From Solanum dulcamara (lineage: Eukaryota > Streptophyta > Magnoliopsida > Solanales > Solanaceae), in the NCBI RefSeq assembly GCF_947179165.1, contig NC_077242.1, positions 27,724,097 through 27,788,096 of the forward strand: 64,000 nt of DNA, read 5' to 3'. This document shows, one piece after another, positions 58,233-64,000 of this stretch (its first letter is position 1; every line of letters begins with the position of its first letter). The notes beneath the pieces are model-generated. The model ran no database searches, was not told where the DNA came from, and worked only from the letters and a program-made list of their open reading frames with translations. A program made the position numbers and the translations under genes.

Positions 58233-59898
58233 TTTCACAACCTGAACTAGGACCAAGACGCAACATAGCATTAGGATGTGAGGGAACCCAACTAATATAC
58301 CTTAGCATTCATTGCATTCATAAGCTAAAGAACATGATAATAAGAAATAAACAGAAGTAATCAACTTAAGAGAGTAATACTAAGGGAAATCAACTCAATA
58401 GATGTCCAATATGGACTACATCATAACATCGTCTAAACATGCCTCTAAGTTAATCCTTGATGGGGGTTTAGGACAAGCTCCTAGATCACCCTAATAAATG
58501 AAGAAAGTCAAGTAAACAACAAGAGAAAAAGTCATGTCCTCCTTAGAATAAGGACTCACCAATTACTTATGAACATGGAGAAACTTTAGCCATGAATAGT
58601 ATGGTTGTGAGTGTCATCTGTCCCTATTATGAGACAATGTAGGAAAAATATATGTTAGTACGTTTGAATGTAGTAAGTAAGTGAGGTATTCATAAACAGT
58701 AAAGGAACGTAAACAATATGCTATAATATGCATGGCCAATAATAATGAACATAAGTAAGGCTTAAAACATTTGAAATCATATGAAACTCATGGTCAATGC
58801 ACATCATAAAACTTCATCATTAACTCATAAATTTAAACTTAACTTGTGTGGGATAAGACCTTTAACCGACATCTAAGACCATGTGAGCTATTATATGGAA
58901 TCTGATGGAACCCTCATCGAGAAGGGGAGGCTACCTTCCCAGGGTATACTCCATCATGGTAATCATCTCAACTCAACTCAACTGTGCTATATGTGGATCC
59001 ACTAGCTAGGCCATAAAGGCAACCTACATAGGTAATGTAGTTTGGGACTTTAGGTTACTACTAGGATTCCTTTGGATAACTATCAGCGTAATCAGACCAA
59101 ACTCCACCTAGAAGCCCTCTCAGTGCTTAGTTAATATCCTAACGAAAAACTCATAAAACATGATCATAACATAATAGGAAAAGATAGCAACTACCTATCA
59201 ATCCATTTTTATAATACATTAGGAATAGCTTATTAACTTAGTGATTAATAAGAATCCATAACTTCGGTGAGAATTGTACTTATCACCATATTTAACATGA
59301 TTGTGTGAGAATTGGACTTATCAAACCATAATAACTTCTATGATATAAACTTTGATCATCATCATGACTTTCATCATAAAATTATAATCTCCACTTTAGA
59401 TCATAAGAACTTTCATTGAAAATCATTAAAATCATGATCAACTCATAAAATCGTCTTTGTCTTTCATAATCATAACTTGAAAGTAGCTTTATGCATGGAC
59501 ATTCATATTTTAACTTTTTTATGAGTCGTAACATGGACTCGTCCTGCAGGTCTTGAATCCTGTATATTTGAGAGCCTCAGGACTTTGGTTACGAGTCTTT
59601 TCTATGACTCAAAATAATTCCTACAAGTCGTTATATCAAGTCATAGACTTGACTTTGAGGGACCTATGAAATATGGCCATTGATGCTGAGTTACAACTGG
59701 TTATTACCATCTGTAGACATGCCTACGACTCATCCTATTGAGTTATATAGTGTCACTTGAGTTTGCTTCTGAATGAACCCTTGGGACTCACTCTATGACT
59801 CACTCCTATGAGTTTTAAAAGGACTCGTAAATATGTGTCATTTAGATATTTTGAGAATTTTCTCTTTGTATTAAACTTTCTGACTTCTGGGTCTTACA
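58233..59898 (-). repeat. 3' LTR of gypsy-4 (LTR-B), internally deleted
   Basis: The plus-strand end GGGTCTTACA (59889-59898) next to ATATCTCCCTCTTGGG gives, on the minus strand, a polypurine tract followed by TGTAAGACCC. The other end TTTCACAACCTGAAC resembles the LTR-A end. Relative to the LTR copy at 61241-62635 it lacks roughly 500-600 bp near 59515. CG-rich words (ACGAGTCGTAAC, TGGACTCGTCC, CAAGTCGT) fill 59520-59850. Confidence 0.7.
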
Positions 59899-61240
59899 AT
59901 ATCTCCCTCTTGGGAACATTCGTCCTCGAATGAGATTAACTTATCATAGGAAGGACACGGAAAGAGGACTAGCAACCCAATATGATATTAATGACATCTT
60001 AAAATGCATGGAGCATGAGAAATTCAACTTAACATAAAATCATGACTTTAAATTCAACTTTCATGAACATGCATGTATATGAATGACATAGGAGGAAATA
60101 AATACGTAAGAGTTCAATTAAATTTGAATAAGAGTAACTTACTACTTTAGGCTTGAGTAGAGGGAAAGAGGTACAAGTATCATTTCATCATATCTACCTT
60201 CGCCTCCCAAGTTGCACTTTCTACTTGTTGATTCCTCCATAATACTTTGACGGACATAACTTCCTTGTTCCTTAACTTCTTAACTTGCCGGTCTAATATC
60301 TCTACCGGAACTTCTTCATAAGTCAAATTCTTTTCAACACTTACATCTTTCAATGGAACAATGAAAGCTGGATCACCCACGAGCTTTCTCAACATAGATA
60401 CATGAAACATCGGGTGAACCATAGCCAACTCAAGTGAAAAATCTAACTTATAAGCCACCTTGATAACACGTCTTAATATCTTATAAGGTACAATGTACCT
60501 AGGACTCAATTTTCCTTTCTTACCAAAATACATTACACCCTTCATGGGTGAAACCTTCAAATAAACCCAATCATCCACCTTAAATTTGAGCTCTCTTTTC
60601 CTAACATCTGAATAGGACTTTGGATGAATTTGTGCCATCTTCAACCTCTCCCTTATGAGTATTACCTTCTCCATAGCATCTATCACCAAATCTGGACCAA
60701 TCAAGGCCATCTTACCTACTTTAAACCATCCCACCGGGGATCTACATCTTCTCTCATACAATGCTTCAAAAGGAGCCATTTGAATACTAGAGTGATAACT
60801 ATTATTATAGGCAAACTCAATTAATAATAACTGTTATGTACGTCTTTATGCCATTCCATCAATACACTTCCCTCAAGTTACGATACATCTTGGTGGAACC
60901 TGGATGAATCGACTATTTGGAGCTATGGGACTCATTCAATATTAACTCTCTCAACCCATCAACATTAGGTGCACATAACCAACCTTGATAACGAAGCACA
61001 CCATCTCCCTCTTGGGAGAAAGCCTCAATGGATTTTTGGCAACCGACTACTTCAACTTAACTAACATTGGATCTTGGTCTTGCTTAGCCTTAACATCCAC
61101 TACAAGAGAGGATTCCAAACCATTATGCATAAGAACACCTCCATCATTAGAATCTACCAAACGCACACCTAAACATGCCAATTTATGAACATCATTGACC
61201 AATTCTTTCTTATCTTTCTCAACATATACAAAACTACTCA
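59899..61240 (-). pseudogene. Gypsy-4 interior with large deletions
   Basis: The frame 60779-60180 (199 residues) is the integrase C-terminus and chromodomain-like tail: MAPFEALYERRCRSPVGWF, DDWVYLKVSPMKGVMYF, HPMFHVSMLRKLVGDP, VEILDRQVKKLRNKE, WRNQQVESATWEA. At about 60830 it jumps to the integrase zinc-finger region and then (61241-61047) to the linker MSSFVYVEKDKKELVNDVHK. Compared with gypsy-3 about 480 bp of integrase core is missing. Reverse transcriptase, protease and gag are all absent because the sequence joins LTR material at 61241. It cannot encode enzymes. Confidence 0.8.
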
Positions 61241-61820
61241 ATTGTGCAATATGTAGATCTATTAGCTAGGCCATAAAGAAAACCTACGCAGCCAACGTAG
61301 TTTGGGATTTTAGGTTGCTACTAGAATTCCCTTAGGTAACTAACTGTGTTACCGAACTGAACCCCACCTAGAAGCCCTCTCGGTGCTTAGTCAATATCCC
61401 AACGGATAACTCATAAAACATGTTCATAATATAATAGGGAAAGATAGTAACTGCCTATCAATTAATCTTTATAAAATACTGGAATAGCTCATTAATTTAG
61501 TGATTCATAAGAATCCATAACTTCGGTGAGAATTGTACTTATCACCAACTTTAACATGATTGTGTGAGAATTGGACTTATCACACTATAATAACTTCTTT
61601 GATCTTAACTTTGATCATCATCATAACTTTTATTATAAAATCATAAACTCCATTTTAAATCATATACACTTTCATCAAAAATTATTAAACTCATGATCAA
61701 CTCATAAAATCATCTTTCACTTTCATAATCCTAACTTGAAAGTAGTTTTATGCATGGGCATTCATGTTTCAACTTATAATCATGAAATTTATCTGAAAAC
61801 ATGTATTTAATGATCATATA
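61241..61820 (-). repeat. Partial LTR of gypsy-4 type (LTR-D)
   Basis: From CAATTGTGCAATATG on, it matches LTR-B from about 58980 (CAACTGTGCTATATG), including ACTAGCTAGGCC-like and AACGTAGTTTGGGA wording. The LTR 3' end is missing because the deletion joins mid-LTR to gypsy-4 interior. Confidence 0.7.
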
Positions 61821-64000
61821 TAACATCTAAAAACAAAATTAAATTAGCCTAATACAATTCATCAAAACTAGAGTTCATAATCAATTGAAAATTGAAGAAA
61901 ACTTGGAGATCCTTTGGACTCCATGGGTGAAAGAAACCCTAGGATCAATCCCCACATACCTTGAGTGGATTCACTTAGAATTGAAGCAAAAACCTTGTAG
62001 AAATCTGAAAACCCTAGCTTGAGCTTGAAGAGAAACCCTTGAGAGAATTGAGTTCATTGCCTTAGTGAAATGTTAGAAGAATGTCTTATGAATGAGGGAA
62101 TTTAAAAAATTATGTAGATATAGGGTTTAACTTGGCCATAATTGTGTCTAGGTTCATGGAACAAACCTTTGGAAAAGACATAATTTCCCTTCATTAAATC
62201 CAAACTTTTGACCCTATGAAATGTCTTTATGAGTCATAACATAAAGGACGAGTCATCATGATGACTTATCTTGCTGGTCTGAGAAAAAGTCTGATTTTGA
62301 AGTCTCTAAAGTTTGCAAACGAGTCGTGTCTATGACCCATAAACTTATCTGCGAGTTGTAACATAGACTCATCCTGCAAGTCTTGAATTCTGTAGATGTG
62401 GGAGCCTCAGGACTTTGGTTATGAGTCATTTCTATGACTTGTAATAATTCCTACAAGTCATCCTATTAAGTCGTAGACTTAACCTTGAACGACCTCTGAA
62501 ACATGGCCTTTGATGCTGGATTACGACTGGTTATTATGATCCGTAGAACCCCTAAGGCTCATCCTGTTGATTCGTAGGATTTCACCCAAGGTTGGTTCTG
62601 AACGAACCCTTGGGACTCACTTTATGACTCTTTGATAACATCTAAAAATGAAATTAAATCAACCCAATGTAATTCATCAAAACTAGAGTTCATAATCAAT
62701 TGAAAATTAAAGAAAAACTTAAATAACCTTAGGACTCCATGGGTGAAAGGAACCCTAGGATTAATCCCCATATACCTTGAGTGGATTCACTTTGAATTGA
62801 GGAAGAAACCTTATAAAAATCTAGAAACCCTAGGTTGAGCTTCAAGGGAAACCCTTAAGAGAATTGAGTTCCTTGCCTTAGTGAAATGTTAGAAGAATGT
62901 GTTGTGAATGAGGAAATTTCAAAGAATTATATAGATATAGGATTGAACTTGGCCATAATTGTGTCTAGGTTCATTGAATAGAACTTAGAAAAAAATACAA
63001 TTGTCCTTCATTAAATCAAAACTTTCGACTCGATGAGTCATAGAAGAGAGGACGAGTGGTAATCGTCTTGTAGGACAGGGAAAAAGTTTAATTTTGAAGT
63101 CTCTGAAGTTTGTAAATGAGTCATGTCTACGACCCATAAACTTGTCTACGAGTCGTAACATAGACTCGACCTGCAGGTCATGAATCCTGCAGATTTGAGA
63201 GCCTCAAGACTTTGGTTACGAGTCATTTCTATGAATCTTAATAATTCCTATGAGTCATCCTATCAAGTCGTAGACTTGACTTTGAAGAACCTCTAAAACT
63301 TGGCCTCTAATACTGGGTTATGGCTGGTTATTACGATTTGTAGACATGCCTACGACTCATCTTGTTGATTCGAAGGGTCTCACACGAGGTTGGTTCTGAA
63401 CGAACCCTTGGGACTCACTCTAGGACTCTTTGATAACATCTAAAAATAAAATTAAATCAGCCCAATGCAATCATCAAACCTAGGGTTCATAATCAATTGA
63501 AAATTAAAGAAAAACTTGAATAACCTTGGGACACCATGGGTAAAACGACCCCTAGGATCAATACCTACATACCTTGAGTGGATTCACTTAGAATTGAAGA
63601 TGAAACCTTGTAAAACTCTGGAAACCCTAGTTTGAGCTTGAAGAGAAACCCTTGAGAGAATTGAGTTCCTTGCCTTAGTAAAATGCTAGAAGAATGTCTT
63701 GTGAATGAGGGAATTTCAAAGAATTATGTAGATATATGGTTGAACTTGGCCATAATTGTGTGTAGGTTCATTGAATAGAACTTGTGAAAAAACACAATTG
63801 TCCTTCATTAAATCCAAACTTTCGACCCTATGAATTGACTCTATGAGTCGTAGAAGAGAGGATGAGTCATCATGACGACTCATCTTGTAGGTCTGAGAAA
63901 AATTCTGATGTTGAAGTTTTTGAAATTTGCAAATGAGTTGTGTGTATGACCCGTAAACTTATTTATGAGTCGTAACATGGACTCGTCTTATAGGTTTTGA
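61821..64000 (-). repeat. Tandem array of LTR-derived units, period about 800 bp
   Basis: Units begin TAACATCTAAAAA at 61821, 62636 and 63434 (periods 815 and 798); the third runs off the window. Each unit holds the mid-LTR segment (CACATACCTTGAGTGGATT), then TTGGCCATAATTGTGT, then the CG-rich words (ACGAGTCGTAACAT, GACTCGTCCTGCAGG), and ends ACCCTTGGGACTCAC.TATGACTC before the next TTTGATAACATC. The first about 100 bp of the LTR (the TGTAAGACCC end) is not in the unit. Adjacent units are roughly 90 percent alike by eye. Confidence 0.8.

Noticed and set aside
58233..59898. LTR-B as the 5' LTR of gypsy-3
   Set aside because: Its word cluster differs from LTR-A, no primer-binding site or gag start follows it, and its polypurine tract faces gypsy-4.
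54416..61240. Endogenous pararetrovirus as the source of the reverse-transcriptase remnants
   Set aside because: The domain order with protease, RNase H, integrase and chromodomain-like tail, plus LTRs and polypurine tracts, is Ty3/gypsy; no movement-protein-like sequence is seen.

Overview
The window is nuclear DNA of a flowering plant, most likely a nightshade (Solanaceae; genus not decided). I infer this from the chromovirus-type Ty3/gypsy elements (Tekay/Del-like), an RTE-type LINE ending in GTT repeats, Stowaway/Tourist-type MITEs, GT-AG introns and one plant host gene. Nothing bacterial, plastid or mitochondrial is present. I see one intact host gene; nearly everything else is transposon sequence, much of it nested.

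Layout. 1-19154: an old, decayed Ty1/copia element (+) was split by a gypsy-type solo LTR (TSD TAGAC). That LTR was split by a second solo LTR on the minus strand (TSD ATATT), which was split by a decayed 10.2-kb gypsy element (gypsy-1, 6785-17028, TSD AATTC/AATTT). 19166-20235: a Stowaway-like and a Tourist-like MITE. 20331-25782: a young Ty1/copia element (minus strand, TSD ATAAG) with two point nonsense mutations, inserted in a probable Stowaway MITE. 26019-26936: no gene seen.

27129-30868 (minus): a VIP3/SKI8-like seven-bladed WD40 gene with two exons. Its 2.8-kb intron holds two MITEs. 31045-31281: a LINE tail. 31283-44716: a decayed PIF/Harbinger transposon with a Myb/SANT-like ORF1 and a spliced transposase, split by gypsy-2 (33635-42633, TSD ATACA). 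Gypsy-2 has an abnormal structure: 160 bp of its own left flank recurs between its truncated interior and its second LTR.

44745-46300: a terminal-inverted-repeat element containing a Mutator-like MITE. 46953-49963: a truncated gypsy LTR. 49964-58232: the 3' LTR and decayed interior of gypsy-3 (minus); the LTR carries a 5'-truncated RTE LINE with a 17-bp TSD. 58233-61240: LTR and deleted interior of gypsy-4 (minus). 61241-64000: LTR sequence that has become a tandem array with a period of about 800 bp and runs off the window.

The window looks like repeat-dense heterochromatin around one surviving gene. I found no wholly new coding system. The most unusual items are the gypsy-2 rearrangement, the four-level nest, the emerging LTR-derived tandem array, and clusters of family-specific CG-rich near-palindromes inside the different LTRs. 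All alignments and counts were made by eye.
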